64,000 nucleotides of DNA from Pectobacterium atrosepticum (GTDB lineage: Bacteria; Pseudomonadota; Gammaproteobacteria; Enterobacterales; Enterobacteriaceae), in contig CP036163.1 in NCBI GenBank assembly GCA_019056595.1, positions 248,001 to 312,000 on the forward strand, read 5' to 3'. The translations under genes and the position numbers were made by a program. Of the stretch, positions 38,803-48,851 are shown one piece after another. The notes under the pieces were generated by a model. It was not told where the DNA came from and searched no databases. It saw nothing but the letters and a program-made list of their open reading frames with translations. Every line of letters starts with the position of its first letter. Position 1 is the stretch's first letter.

Positions 38803-39744
38803 ATGGATAAATTGCAGGCGATGACGACCTTTGTTGCGGTAGTTAAGGCAGGAAGTTTTGTCAAAGCGATGGAAAGTACCGGGTTTTCTAAACCGGCAGT
38901 GTCACGACAAGTTATTGAACTTGAAAAGTTTTTGGGTGTGAGGTTACTCCACCGCACCACTCGACGCATTTCTTTGACGAGTGAAGGCGAGACTTATTAC
39001 CAGCGCTGTAAAGAGGTGTTATCGGTTATCGAGGAGGCTGAAAATCAAGTTTGTGCACGCGCCAATCAAGCTCATGGGCGTTTGCGAATCGGTGTACCGC
39101 AGGATTTCGGTGTACTTCAATTGACTCCACTATGGGCACAGTTTATGGATAGAAACCCGAAAGTTGAGCTTGATATTGTTCTTTCTGATCGTAACGTCGA
39201 TCCAGTGGAAGAAGGCTACGATTTAGTGGTTCGCATCGGCAATTTACCTGATTCAACGCTGGTATCCTCTCTGTTGGCAACAACGCGTCTGATATTGTGC
39301 GCCTCACCCGAATACCTTCGCTTACGGGGGACACCAACACACCCGACAGACTTAGATAAACATGTAGTCATTGCTTATAGTTATAACGCCAGTGGCAACG
39401 AATGGTTATTCTGCAAGGAAAAAAGAGAACAGGTAAAGGTTAGCACCCATCCGCGTCTCAATGTTAATAGCGGCGCAACATGCCGACTTCTCGCGATTGA
39501 AAGCCAAGGGATAATCTTGCAACCAGATTTTCTGGTACACAGTGATATTATAAAAGGGAAATTAGTCGAAATTATCCCAGAATGGCAAGCGCAAACACTG
39601 GAAATACATGCCCTTTACCCCACACGCATCCTATTGCCCCTTAAAGTGCAACTTTTACGTGACTTTCTATCTGATTCTTTACGTCCCAAGCCATGGTTAT
39701 CGCCCGCTTATGACCCGTGGGAAAAATTGTTAACAGGAAACTGA
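38803..39744 (+). CDS. LysR-family transcriptional regulator
   Basis: 313 residues. Winged-helix DNA-binding domain in the first 60 ([49 protein letters not shown]) and a periplasmic-binding-like effector domain after about residue 90. GGAGGAG precedes the ATG at 38803. By the usual LysR arrangement it probably controls the divergent oxidoreductase and hydrolase. No family name recognised. Confidence 0.92.
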   Translation: MDKLQAMTTFVAVVKAGSFVKAMESTGFSKPAVSRQVIELEKFLGVRLLHRTTRRISLTSEGETYYQRCKEVLSVIEEAENQVCARANQAHGRLRIGVPQDFGVLQLTPLWAQFMDRNPKVELDIVLSDRNVDPVEEGYDLVVRIGNLPDSTLVSSLLATTRLILCASPEYLRLRGTPTHPTDLDKHVVIAYSYNASGNEWLFCKEKREQVKVSTHPRLNVNSGATCRLLAIESQGIILQPDFLVHSDIIKGKLVEIIPEWQAQTLEIHALYPTRILLPLKVQLLRDFLSDSLRPKPWLSPAYDPWEKLLTGN

Positions 39745-39861
39745 ATGTTTAATCATTGAATATCTGCCTATTACGACAAATAGCGCTTAGCTCTTTAAGA
39801 TTAAGACGGCTTTATTAAATAAATTGAATTTTCAGAGATAGCCAGAAGATGTGGGAAAGGA

Positions 39862-39880
39862 TGGCGGGGATACCCCGCCT
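39862..39880 (-). terminator. Hairpin after sdaA
   Basis: 7-bp GC stem GGCGGGG / CCCCGCC with a three-base loop, 23 bases after the sdaA stop. The T tail is poor. Confidence 0.65.
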
Positions 39881-39902
39881 CCTGTTCGATCGCCGAGTAC
39901 TT

Positions 39903-41267
39903 TTAATCACACTGCACTTTGATCGCCAATCCGCCCCGTGAGGTTTCACGGTATTTGGCATTCATGTCTTTACCTGTCTCATACATGGTTTCAATCACCT
40001 TATCCAGCGATACGCGTGCTTCACTGGTACGGCGGATGGCCATCCTAGCAGCATTAATTGCCTTAACGGAAGCAATCGCGTTACGTTCAATACACGGAAC
40101 CTGTACTTGACCCGCAACCGGATCGCAGGTTAAGCCCAGATTGTGTTCCATACCGATCTCGGCGGCGACGCAAACTTGTTCCGGGCTAGCACCCATTAGC
40201 TCTGCCAGTCCCGCTGCTGCCATGGAGCAGGCTACGCCCACTTCACCCTGACAGCCCACTTCGGCACCGGAGATGGAGGCGTTCATTTTATACAGAATGC
40301 CCACTGCGCCCGCGGCGAGGAAATAACGAATATAAATGGTCGGACTAACCGGCTCGATGAAGTGATCATAATAGGCGAGGACAGCTGGGACGATGCCGCA
40401 CGCGCCGTTTGTTGGTGCCGTCACCACTCGGCCCCCAGCGGCGTTTTCTTCATTTACCGCTAGCGCGAACATATTAACCCAGTCCACTACGTTCATCGGG
40501 TCGTTGGACAGCTTATCGGAAGACACCAGTATACGACGCAGCGCAGAGGCACGGCGTGGAACGCGCAGCGGGCCGGGCAAAACGCCTTCGGTATTTATAC
40601 CGCGATCGATACAGGCACGCATCGTCTGCCAGATATCAGCAAAATAGGCGTCAATATCCTGACGACTGTGTAGCGCCAGCTCGTTCCGCATGACCATCCC
40701 GGAAAGTGACAGACCACTCTGCTTGCAGTGATCCAATATCTCTTTGGCGGAATTGAATGTATAGGGAACGGAGACATCGGTAGTGGCATCTTTGCCAAAA
40801 TTCTCTGCATCAACGATGAAGCCACCGCCGATGGAGTAATAGGTTTTACTATAAATTTCTTTATTGCTGGCAAAGGCGGTGATCGTCATGCCGTTTTCGT
40901 GCAGTGGCAGATTCTCGCTGCGGAAAACCATGCCGCCTTCGCGTGGGAAATCGACCTCATGCTGCCCGTTAGCCAGCAGCAGGCGTTGGCGTTGCTCAAC
41001 ATCACGGATAAATCCGGGAATCGCATCAATATCAACGGTATCCGGCATGTTGCCCGCCAGACCCATGATGATAGCGATATCCGTATGGTGGCCTTTACCC
41101 GTCAGCGACAGAGAGCCATAAACATCGACGGCAATACGCGTGGTCGCAGTCAGTAAATTCTGATTGATCAATTCATCGACAAATTGCTTACCGGCTTTCA
41201 TCGGTCCAACCGTATGAGAGCTAGAGGGGCCAATACCGATCTTAAACATGTCGAAAACGCTTATCAC
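39903..41267 (-). CDS. sdaA: L-serine ammonia-lyase (serine dehydratase) SdaA
   Basis: Deaminates L-serine to pyruvate with a [4Fe-4S] cluster, 454 residues. The N-terminal beta domain has GIGPSSSHTVGPMKAG near 12-27. Cluster cysteines are in GCQGEVGVACS and TCDPVAGQVQVPCIERNA. Start MISVFDMFKIGIG has the usual form. In E. coli it lies beside nudL-pabB and yoaE; here the trio at 37.2-39.7 kb separates it from yoaE. Confidence 0.96.
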   Translation of the reverse strand: MISVFDMFKIGIGPSSSHTVGPMKAGKQFVDELINQNLLTATTRIAVDVYGSLSLTGKGHHTDIAIIMGLAGNMPDTVDIDAIPGFIRDVEQRQRLLLANGQHEVDFPREGGMVFRSENLPLHENGMTITAFASNKEIYSKTYYSIGGGFIVDAENFGKDATTDVSVPYTFNSAKEILDHCKQSGLSLSGMVMRNELALHSRQDIDAYFADIWQTMRACIDRGINTEGVLPGPLRVPRRASALRRILVSSDKLSNDPMNVVDWVNMFALAVNEENAAGGRVVTAPTNGACGIVPAVLAYYDHFIEPVSPTIYIRYFLAAGAVGILYKMNASISGAEVGCQGEVGVACSMAAAGLAELMGASPEQVCVAAEIGMEHNLGLTCDPVAGQVQVPCIERNAIASVKAINAARMAIRRTSEARVSLDKVIETMYETGKDMNAKYRETSRGGLAIKVQCD

Positions 41268-41348
41268 GCGAAACTCCTCAAAGACTCAGGATCGTACCCA
41301 CTACTCTCTGGCTGCCTGCTTCCAGCGTCTTCATCACCATCAGATAGT

Positions 41349-41433
41349 TATACTCGTCGCACTTCAAGATGAGCCTCGCCCTAAAGAGCCAACGCTAACG
41401 TATTGCCCTGAAACTCGAATTATGTAGAGTCAT
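41349..41433. repeat. Shortened ERIC-variant element
   Basis: 85 bases with ERIC-type ends (TATACTCGTCGCACTTCAAG and AACTCGAATTATGTAGAG) and an interior like the 44161 element (GCCAACGCTAACGTATTGCC). About 40 bases are missing. Confidence 0.7.
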
Positions 41434-41714
41434 TGCTGCAAACTACCTGGCGATTCTGATTCTGGCGAGACATGGCCTGAATTGTAGTGGGTATATACCC
41501 AAAGATTAGAATAAAACTCGTCAAATCGCGCTATTTTAGTGTGGAATATGTTGTAAGACTTTCTTTTTCGCATGAAATAAACTTATGCCAATGCATAATT
41601 TAACTTATCTCAAATATGACCTAAGTCATTGTAAATTATCTATCTGAATGGTTTTTGTTCGGCAAGGCTGCATTGAAGGTGATGATAATTAGTGAGAGAA
41701 AAGAAGTGCCGAGC

Positions 41715-41736
41715 AAAAGCCGCAGAGTGCGGCTTT
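41715..41736 (-). terminator. Terminator after pabB-nudL
   Basis: Stem AAAGCCGC / GCGGCTTT, minus-strand tail TTTTGCTC, immediately after the nudL stop. Confidence 0.85.
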
Positions 41737-41740
41737 GTAC

Positions 41741-42334
41741 TTAGGGCCTGTCGGAAATCTGTAAAGCAAGCTGGTGGATGATGGCGGCAGTCAGTCCCCA
41801 GACAAACTGCTGCTGATACCAGGAGAGATAAACCCGGTGCCGTTGCTGTTTACGCTCAATATCCAGCGGATAATAGCGCGTCAATGCGAAAGCCTCATCC
41901 AGCGGCATTTCAAACAGTTCGGCGACTTCATCTTCATTGGGGTGAAAGCGTGTCTGTGCGGCGATCAGCCCGACGACGGGCGTGACTTGAAAGCCGCTAA
42001 CGCTATCCAACGGCGGTAGCACGCCCAACACCTGTACATTCTCCGGTGGGATAGCCACTTCCTCCTGCGCTTCACGCAGCGCCGTTTCTATGATTGAACG
42101 ATCCGTTTTGTCTGCCGCGCCGCCGGGGAACGCGACTTGTCCGGCATGCTTACGGAGATCGGCAGAACGTCGGGTCAATAATAGCGTGGGCGTAGGATGA
42201 CAAATAATCGGCACCAGAACCGCAGCCTGACGTTGTTGATGAACCGGCCGTAGCGACGGTGGAAGCTGTAACTGAAAGCGCGTAATAAAGTCGTTCAGCG
42301 CAAACGCCGTTGGCGGCAAGGCGATCTCACTCAT
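41741..42334 (-). CDS. nudL: CoA pyrophosphatase NudL
   Basis: Nudix hydrolase of 197 residues acting on CoA derivatives. The Nudix box GGAADKTD...[13 protein letters not shown] lies near 71-95, preceded by the UPF0035 region [21 protein letters not shown]. Its start overlaps the pabB stop by 4 bases. Confidence 0.92.
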   Translation of the reverse strand: MSEIALPPTAFALNDFITRFQLQLPPSLRPVHQQRQAAVLVPIICHPTPTLLLTRRSADLRKHAGQVAFPGGAADKTDRSIIETALREAQEEVAIPPENVQVLGVLPPLDSVSGFQVTPVVGLIAAQTRFHPNEDEVAELFEMPLDEAFALTRYYPLDIERKQQRHRVYLSWYQQQFVWGLTAAIIHQLALQISDRP

Positions 42335-43785
42335 TTACTCGGTACCTGAGTTATTTGGGAATCCTCCAGTAGGGGGAGAATGCGGCCCACTTTATCAAAC
42401 GTTTCCTGATATTCAGCCTGTTCCTGGCTATCGGCGACGATGCCGCCACCCGCCCAGCAGTAAATTCTGCCGTGTTCGGTTAATAACGTCCTGATGGTGA
42501 TGTTAGTGTCCATGGTTCCACACAGGCTAATGTAACCGAGGCTGCCGCAGTAAGCATTGCGGCGCTGAGGCTCTAGTTCTTCAATAATCTGCATAGCACG
42601 GATTTTTGGTGCGCCGGTAATCGATCCTCCGGGGAAACAGGCGCGTAGCAGTGTGGTGGCAGGGCAATCTTCCGGTAGCTGTGCTTCAATCGTACTGACT
42701 AGATGATGTACCGCGGGAAAAGGTTCGACGACGAACAACTCAGGTACACGAACGCTGCCCGGAACCGCGACGCGGCCAATATCGTTGCGCAGTAGATCGA
42801 CAATCATCAGGTTTTCAGAGCGATCTTTCTCGGAACTTGCGAGCCGTACTGCCTGCTGTTTATCAGCATCCGGGTCTGCGAGGCGCGGTAATGTCCCTTT
42901 AATCGGGCGCGTTTGAATGTGATTGTTTTCCAGCCAGAGAAAGCGTTCCGGCGACACGCTGATTACCGTATTTTCCGGCAGGCGCAGGAAGGCAGAAAAG
43001 GGCGCTTTATTTCCTGCGGACAGTTGTACAAACGCCTGCCATTCATCGCCCGCATAAGCGGCAGAAAAACGCTGCGCCAGATTGACCTGATAGCAATCGC
43101 CCGCCAGAAGATAGTCCTGTATTTTGCAGAATTTTTCACCGTATGCGTCGCGTGACATATTCGGTTGCCAGTCGCTGGTGAGGTTGAAACCGACTTTCGT
43201 CGTGTTAACGGGCGGGTTGGCTAACCAGTCAAGTCGCGCCTGAAGAGAATGATGTACGATCAGCGTTAGTGTTTGCCGGTGATGATCGGCAATCAGCGCC
43301 CAGTCGTATAATCCAATCGCCATGTCTGGCAGGTCGATATCCTGTTCTGCCTGTGTGGGCAACGTTTCAATCTGACGCCCCAAATCGTAGCCGAACAGGC
43401 CAAGTGCGCCCCCCTGAAAAGGGAAATCAAGGTGGGTTTCGGTGGGTAGCGCCAATGCATCCAACTGTTGCTGCAGCAGAGTAAATGGATCGCTCTCTAC
43501 TGTATTCGTTACGCCGTCACTTGTGATTTCCGTCTTGCCCCCCCGCGTGCATAGCGTGACTCGCGGGTCAGCGACCATGACATCGAAGCGATTGTGCGGA
43601 TGATCGGCAAACCCCGAATGCAGCAACATAGCCCACGGCTGTTGAGAAAAGGGCGCAAAGCGATCGAACAATACGTTCGGGTAGTAAGGCAGCGCGTGAT
43701 AGAGAACGGCGGAGCCTGTCGCGGTGGCCGAATCGTTTGCAGAATCTCTTGTATGAGTGACGTGAGTCGTATTGGCGGCAGTCAT
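42331..43785 (-). CDS. pabB: Aminodeoxychorismate synthase component I
   Basis: Makes 4-amino-4-deoxychorismate for folate synthesis, with PabA supplying ammonia. 484 residues, chorismate-binding fold. Conserved [24 protein letters not shown] near 391 and the [20 protein letters not shown] stretch near 322. The first 30 residues (many T, A, N) are not conserved, so the true start may be internal. No strong ribosome site at 43785. Upstream of nudL. Confidence 0.93.
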   Translation of the reverse strand: MTAANTTHVTHTRDSANDSATATGSAVLYHALPYYPNVLFDRFAPFSQQPWAMLLHSGFADHPHNRFDVMVADPRVTLCTRGGKTEITSDGVTNTVESDPFTLLQQQLDALALPTETHLDFPFQGGALGLFGYDLGRQIETLPTQAEQDIDLPDMAIGLYDWALIADHHRQTLTLIVHHSLQARLDWLANPPVNTTKVGFNLTSDWQPNMSRDAYGEKFCKIQDYLLAGDCYQVNLAQRFSAAYAGDEWQAFVQLSAGNKAPFSAFLRLPENTVISVSPERFLWLENNHIQTRPIKGTLPRLADPDADKQQAVRLASSEKDRSENLMIVDLLRNDIGRVAVPGSVRVPELFVVEPFPAVHHLVSTIEAQLPEDCPATTLLRACFPGGSITGAPKIRAMQIIEELEPQRRNAYCGSLGYISLCGTMDTNITIRTLLTEHGRIYCWAGGGIVADSQEQAEYQETFDKVGRILPLLEDSQITQVPSK

Positions 43786-43911
43786 GTTTTTCGTGTTGTG
43801 TCTACTATGGCAGCAATTTTACTGACCACAGCGTACCACAAAGCAGAAATGCTGGTGTATGCCGAAGCGGGCATGCGATGATACGGCGAATTGATCAAAC
43901 AGGAAATTATC

Positions 43912-44148
43912 ATGATTGCAGGTATGCCCGCGCTGACACACAAACAGCAGCAAGATGCCGTAGAGCGCATTCAGGAGTTGATGTCTGAGGGCATGAGCAG
44001 TGGACAGGCTATCGCGCTCGTCGCGGCGGAAATTCGCGAAAACCATACGGGTGGCAACGTCGCGATGATGTTTGACGATGACGACATGATTAATGACAGC
44101 GATGATGAATATCATTTTGACGATGGTGAGGAAGAGGAAGAGCAGTAA
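43912..44148 (+). CDS. yoaH: UPF0181 protein YoaH
   Basis: 78 residues of unknown function. [20 protein letters not shown] and [15 protein letters not shown] match YoaH, followed by an acidic tail (many D and E) longer than in E. coli. The start at 43912 follows AGGAA; the 7-residue extension is rejected. Divergent from pabB. Confidence 0.9.
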
Positions 44149-44160
44149 GCGCGCTTCCTC

Positions 44161-44286
44161 TATACCTGTGTAACTTCAAGTTGCATGGGCGTTGGTCGCA
44201 CTTAAATGCTCGCCCTAACGGGCCAACGCTTTGCGTTGTTCAAGCCGTTAACGTTTTGTCCTGAAACTCGAATTATTTAGGGCATA
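44161..44286. repeat. ERIC-ended element with variant core
   Basis: 126 bases. The ends are ERIC-like (TATACC...ACTTCAAGTTGCAT and AACTCGAATTATTTAGGGCATA), but the interior (GCTCGCCCTAACGGGCCAAC, GTTAACGTTTTGTCCTG) is the core seen at 22582 and 41349, not that of standard ERIC. Confidence 0.8.
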
Positions 44287-44316
44287 GGCAGGTATATGTA
44301 CATAAGGGGTTATGGT

Positions 44317-44661
44317 TTATACCGCCGCTATTGCTTTTATTTCGACTTTAAATTTCGGATGCATCAACTTCGCCTGCACGGTACAGCGTACGGGCGCGCT
44401 GCCAGCCACGACCCAAGCATCCCACGCGGCGTTCATCGCAGCAAAATCATCGGCGTCGGCGAGAAAAATCGTCACGTCCAGCAGCGTGCTCTTATCCGTT
44501 CCCGCCTGTTTTAGGACTGCATCTATCGTGCTCAGCGCGTTTTCCGTCTGCGATTGAGCGTCGTCATCCAAATTCTCCGGCACGCTGGTGTAATAGAGCG
44601 TGTTGTTGTGGATGACAGCGTCTGACCAGCGTGCTTCAGGATTAATGCGTGTGATCGCCAT
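44317..44661 (-). CDS. yoaB: RidA-family protein YoaB
   Basis: 114 residues, YjgF/YER057c/UK114 family; members remove reactive enamine/imine intermediates, but this subgroup's role is unclear. C-terminal SAPVRCTVQAKLMHPKFKVEI carries the family arginine. Located as in E. coli next to yoaA and yoaH. Confidence 0.9.
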   Translation of the reverse strand: MAITRINPEARWSDAVIHNNTLYYTSVPENLDDDAQSQTENALSTIDAVLKQAGTDKSTLLDVTIFLADADDFAAMNAAWDAWVVAGSAPVRCTVQAKLMHPKFKVEIKAIAAV

Positions 44662-44855
44662 GGGTGAAATTTCTCCTAACGTAATAAAAGCGAATCGCCA
44701 AGCCTAACACAGTAGCTGTCGGCACGGGTTCCTGATTTAGGGTGGTAGCGGCGAGTGACTCTTGGCATAATCAGCGCGATATTTTTGCCGCGGCCTGAAA
44801 CGGCTAGAGGCTTATAGATTTACTCTAAATAATTCCTTTGATAAAGAGAGCTGGC

Positions 44856-46775
44856 GTGACGAACGATCGGGTAATCGATGATTTTGCTAATGACGGCGCG
44901 CTGGCGAAAGCGATCACGGGCTTCAAGCCTCGTGAACCACAGCGGCAGATGGCGCAGGCCGTCATGCGGGCCATTGACGACAAAACGGCGCTGGTGGTGG
45001 AAGCAGGAACCGGAACGGGTAAAACCTATGCTTACCTTGCGCCTGCTTTGCGTTCAGATAAAAAAGTCATCATTTCAACTGGGTCGAAAGCGCTACAGGA
45101 TCAGCTCTATAGTCGTGACTTACCGACGATTGCGCAGGCGTTGAAGTACAAAGGCAAATTAGCGCTGTTGAAAGGCCGCTCGAACTATCTCTGTCTGGAA
45201 CGGCTTGAACAGCAGTCGCTAGGAGGCGGTGATTTGCCCGGTGAAACGCTGAGCGAACTGGTCAGGCTGCGCGGCTGGTCGTCGGAAACAACGGAAGGCG
45301 ATGTCACGACCTGTGCAGGCGTGGCCGAAGATAGCGCGATCTGGCCATTAGTGACCAGCACCAACGATAACTGTCTGGGCAGCGACTGTCCGCATTATAA
45401 AGAATGCTTCGTAGTGAAGGCGCGGCGCAAAGCGATGGATGCCGATATCGTGGTGGTCAATCATCATCTTTATCTGGCGGACATGGTGGTGAAGGAGACG
45501 GGGTTCGCCGAGCTGATCCCGGAAAGTGATGTCGTTATTTTCGATGAAGCCCACCAGATTCCCGATATCGCCAGCCAATATTTTGGCCAACAGCTTTCCA
45601 GCCGCCAACTGCTGGATTTGGCAAAAGATATCATCATTGCCTACCGCACCGAAGTACGTGATGCCTCTCAACTACAAAAAAGTGCCGATCGTCTGACGCA
45701 GAGTACGCAGGACTTCCGGCTGGCGCTGGGCGACCCGGGGTTTCGCGGCAATCTCCGCGATGTGCTTGAACAGCCGTCGCTTCAACGTGCGCTGCTGCTG
45801 CTGGATGATGCTCTGGAGCTGTGTTACGACGTCGCGAAACTGTCACTCGGCCGTTCTGCGCTGCTGGATATTGCCTTTGAACGTGCAACACTTTATCGCA
45901 ACCGGCTGAAACGACTGAAAGAGGTTCAACAGCCGGGCTACAGCTACTGGTACGAATGCAATTCGCGTCATTTCGTATTGGCACTGACGCCATTGTCCGT
46001 CGCCGATCGCTTTCGCGAACTGATCAAGGAGAAGCCCGCGGCCTGGGTGTTTACCTCCGCAACGCTGTCTGTTAACGATCAACTCTTCCACTTCACCGAT
46101 AGGCTGGGGTTGGATAACGCAAAGACGCTCCTCTTGCCGAGCCCGTTTGACTATGCCAATCAGGCACTGCTCTGCGTCCCTCGTAACCTGCCGGAAACTA
46201 ATCGTCCCGGTGCGGCGAAAAAGCTGGCGGCGATGCTGCGACCGTTGATTGAAGCGAATCAGGGACGCTGTTTTATGCTGTGTACCTCGAATCAGATGAT
46301 GCGCGATTTAGCTGCAGAGTTCCGCGCCACGCTGACGCTACCGGTGCTGTTACAAGGGGAAACCGGCAAGGCGCAACTGTTGTCACAGTTTGTCTCGGCG
46401 GGTAATGCCTTGCTGGTGGCGACCAGCAGCTTCTGGGAAGGCGTGGATGTGCGCGGTGATACGCTCTCCTGCGTCATTATCGATAAACTGCCGTTTACCT
46501 CACCGGACGATCCGCTGCTGAAGGCACGCATTGAGGATTGTCGTCTGCGCGGCGGTGAGCCGTTCGACGATGTGCAGGTTCCCGATGCGGTGATTACCCT
46601 GAAACAAGGCGTGGGTCGCCTCATTCGTGATGTCGACGATCGCGGTGTGATTGTGATTTGCGATAATCGACTGGTGATGCGTCCGTACGGTGCCGTGTTC
46701 CTTAACAGCTTGCCGCCGACACCGCGTACCCGCGATATTCAGCAAGCGATTACTTTCCTGACGCGTAACACCTAA
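44856..46775 (+). CDS. yoaA: ATP-dependent DNA helicase YoaA (DinG/XPD family)
   Basis: 639 residues. Helicase of the Fe-S XPD-like family that works with the HolC protein in E. coli in DNA repair. Walker A EAGTGTGKTYAYL near 49-61, an Fe-S cysteine group (TCAGVAE, NCLGSDCPHYKEC near 150-190), Walker B FDEAHQ near 230, and the C-terminal motif VGRLIRDVDDRGVI. The GTG at 44856 is preferred over a TTG at 44838; AAGAGAG supports it. Confidence 0.9.
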   Translation: MTNDRVIDDFANDGALAKAITGFKPREPQRQMAQAVMRAIDDKTALVVEAGTGTGKTYAYLAPALRSDKKVIISTGSKALQDQLYSRDLPTIAQALKYKGKLALLKGRSNYLCLERLEQQSLGGGDLPGETLSELVRLRGWSSETTEGDVTTCAGVAEDSAIWPLVTSTNDNCLGSDCPHYKECFVVKARRKAMDADIVVVNHHLYLADMVVKETGFAELIPESDVVIFDEAHQIPDIASQYFGQQLSSRQLLDLAKDIIIAYRTEVRDASQLQKSADRLTQSTQDFRLALGDPGFRGNLRDVLEQPSLQRALLLLDDALELCYDVAKLSLGRSALLDIAFERATLYRNRLKRLKEVQQPGYSYWYECNSRHFVLALTPLSVADRFRELIKEKPAAWVFTSATLSVNDQLFHFTDRLGLDNAKTLLLPSPFDYANQALLCVPRNLPETNRPGAAKKLAAMLRPLIEANQGRCFMLCTSNQMMRDLAAEFRATLTLPVLLQGETGKAQLLSQFVSAGNALLVATSSFWEGVDVRGDTLSCVIIDKLPFTSPDDPLLKARIEDCRLRGGEPFDDVQVPDAVITLKQGVGRLIRDVDDRGVIVICDNRLVMRPYGAVFLNSLPPTPRTRDIQQAITFLTRNT

Positions 46776-46889
46776 TCTCCGTTGACGATTGCCGTATGGC
46801 CTAACCGATGGTGGGAAGGGCTGCGGCACGACAGGGGCTTATGCTATGATACGGGTTATTAAGATTTATTTATCCTGCCTGAGGTTGGC

Positions 46890-47591
46890 ATGTCTACGCG
46901 AATTCTAGCGCTTGATACCGCAACGGAAGCCTGTTCCGTTGCACTCTGGAATGAAGGTGAAATTCATTCTCTGTTCGAAATTTGTCCCCGTGAACACACG
47001 CAACGTATCCTGCCGATGGTTCAGCAGGTGCTGGCCGACAGCGGCCTGACGCTCAAGGATCTTGATGCGTTGGCCTTTGGTCAGGGGCCAGGAAGTTTTA
47101 CCGGTGTGCGGATTGGTATTGGTATTGCGCAAGGGCTGGCGCTGGGTGCGGATCTACCGCTACTCGGCGTATCGTCACTGGCGACCATGGCGCAGGGCGC
47201 TTTCCGCCTGATGCAGGCGACGCAAGTGCTGGCTGCCATTGATGCGCGGATGGGAGAAGTGTACTGGGGTTGTTATCAGCGTGATGCTAACGGCGGCTGG
47301 CAGGGGGAATCCGAAGAAGCCGTATTGAAACCTGAACAGGTGCAGGCGTTAACTGCCGCGCTGTCAGGCGAATGGGCCACGGTAGGAACCGGGTGGGAAA
47401 CCTACCCTGAACTGGTCAATCATTCCTCCCTGATTTTAGCGAAGGGGGGCGTGCTGTTGCCACAGGCGCAGGACATGTTACCGCTGGCCTGTCAGCTATG
47501 GCAGGCAGGGAAAGCGGTCAGCGTCGAGAATGCGCAACCGCGTTATCTGCGTAATGAAGTGACCTGGAAAAAACTGCCCGGCCGCGAATAG
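46890..47591 (+). CDS. tsaB: tRNA threonylcarbamoyladenosine biosynthesis protein TsaB
   Basis: Partner of TsaD and TsaE in making t6A37. 233 residues of ASKHA-like fold, with [16 protein letters not shown] at 5-20 and [21 protein letters not shown] near 62-82. It is a catalytically inactive scaffold. Same place as E. coli yeaZ. Confidence 0.95.
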   Translation: MSTRILALDTATEACSVALWNEGEIHSLFEICPREHTQRILPMVQQVLADSGLTLKDLDALAFGQGPGSFTGVRIGIGIAQGLALGADLPLLGVSSLATMAQGAFRLMQATQVLAAIDARMGEVYWGCYQRDANGGWQGESEEAVLKPEQVQALTAALSGEWATVGTGWETYPELVNHSSLILAKGGVLLPQAQDMLPLACQLWQAGKAVSVENAQPRYLRNEVTWKKLPGRE

Positions 47592-47615
47592 GTAAAACGC
47601 ACATTTTGCGTGATG

Positions 47616-47742
47616 TATACCGGTAATACTTCAAGCTGCATGTGCGTTGGCTGCGTTTACTCACCCGAATCACTTACCTGAGTAAGCTCATCGGGATTCC
47701 CTCTCTTGCCGCCTTCCTGCAACTCGAATTATTTGGGGTATA
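47616..47742. repeat. ERIC element, reverse orientation
   Basis: 127 bases, core CTCACCCGAATCACTTACCT...GAGCTCATCGGGATTC in reverse orientation relative to the copies at 24408 and 51975. Lies between tsaB and yeaY. Confidence 0.93.
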
Positions 47743-47815
47743 TAACGGCAATAAACAGCAACTTATTCGATACTGAGCAGTCTAACGATCAGATATCTGA
47801 AGAGGGGGGTGTGCC

Positions 47816-48454
47816 ATGCTTGTACAGATAAAAAGCGTACAGATGAAAAGTATGCACATGAAAAATCTGAGACAGAAAAAAGCCCGCCTCTGTATGGTGG
47901 CTGCGACAGTGCTGCTACTTTCAGGCTGTGTCACGGTGCCGGATGCCATCAAAGGCACATCGCCAATGCCGCAGGACGATCTCGTTCGTGTAATGAATGC
48001 GCCGCAAATTTATGTCGGTCAGGAATCCCGCTTTGGCGGACGGGTGGTTAGCATCCGTAATGAAGCGAATAAAACGCGCCTTGAGATAGCCAGCATGCCG
48101 CTGGATAGCGGTGCGAAACCGCGGCTGGATATGCCGTCAGAAGGGCGCTTTATTGCCTATGTAAATCGCTTTCTGGAACCTGTCGATTTTAAAGACCAAC
48201 TGGTGACGGTTGTAGGGCCCATTGTCGGCACTGAACAGGGTGCTATTGGTGATAAACCTTATCGCTATGTCGTGATCGACGCACAAGGCTACAAACGCTG
48301 GAATGTCGTGCAGCGTCTGATGGTGCCGCCCGGTGGTTATGGCTATGGTCCGTGGGGATGGCGCGCGGGTTACGGTTACGGCTGGGGCCCTGGATGGGGA
48401 TTTGACGGCGGTTGGCCTAGTCCTGCACGGATTGAGAATATCGTGACAGAATAA
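47816..48454 (+). CDS. yeaY: Slp-family outer-membrane lipoprotein YeaY
   Basis: 212 residues. Lipobox LLLSG-C with modified cysteine at about 38 (several in-frame ATGs upstream; the one at 47816 has AGAGGGGGG and is chosen, though a later start is possible). The Slp core spans about 45-175. The C-terminal tail (about 175-200) is very rich in glycine, tyrosine and tryptophan, low complexity. Function in the envelope is unknown. Confidence 0.87.
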   Translation: MLVQIKSVQMKSMHMKNLRQKKARLCMVAATVLLLSGCVTVPDAIKGTSPMPQDDLVRVMNAPQIYVGQESRFGGRVVSIRNEANKTRLEIASMPLDSGAKPRLDMPSEGRFIAYVNRFLEPVDFKDQLVTVVGPIVGTEQGAIGDKPYRYVVIDAQGYKRWNVVQRLMVPPGGYGYGPWGWRAGYGYGWGPGWGFDGGWPSPARIENIVTE

Positions 48455-48675
48455 GAATAGGGCTATTTTACTTGTCATTTTGAACTAGGGCAGTGCTCAA
48501 ACAAACGCAATTGCGTTTGAACGCCACTTGGGGCGGCCCGCAGGGTGAGCGTAGCGAATAATCCTCACGTACTACGTGTACGCTCCGGTTTTTCCGCGCT
48601 GTCCGTGTCCAAACTGACTGCGCCAATAACGCCCTATGGGGTAGGCTCTAAAATTATTTTGTTCGACATAAAGAG

Positions 48676-48706
48676 ATCAGGCGACGCAGGTCGCCTGATT
48701 TTTTTT
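48676..48706 (+). terminator. Terminator upstream of fadD
   Basis: 10-bp perfect stem ATCAGGCGAC / GTCGCCTGAT, four-base loop, eight T residues. Ends yeaY or the preceding leader. Confidence 0.92.
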
Positions 48707-48760
48707 GAATAAAGAATAAATTAGTGATCGTTCTCGCAACCTTCACATTGTTTGTTAGCT

Positions 48761-48777
48761 AACTGGTAAGCTGAGTT
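48761..48777 (+). promoter_or_regulatory. FadR-like operator before fadD
   Basis: AACTGGTAAGCTGAGTT keeps the FadR left half (CTGGT) and partial right half. It lies about 75 bases before the fadD start and resembles the FadR sites known in E. coli fadD. FadR, encoded 11 kb away, would repress here. Confidence 0.65.
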
Positions 48778-48851
48778 AAAATAATGTTAATAACAATATG
48801 CCTTTGAGGGCGACGACGATGCCACTAAAAAAATATCTCGGGAGTGACGTC

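Larger units (their letters stand above)
41268..41740. other. sdaA-nudL intergenic stretch
   Basis: 473 bases: the sdaA promoter side, an ERIC-variant remnant (41349-41433), then AT-rich sequence (including ATGACCTAAGTCAT near 41620, a perfect palindrome) with no open frame, and the terminator after nudL. Confidence 0.6.
48455..48851. other. yeaY-fadD intergenic stretch
   Basis: 397 bases: an imperfect region of unknown kind (48480-48660) with an 18-base perfect palindrome CAAACGCAATTGCGTTTG (48501-48518) and a second ACGTACTACGT motif, then a strong terminator, a FadR-like site and the fadD start. It may be a further small repeat element. Confidence 0.5.
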
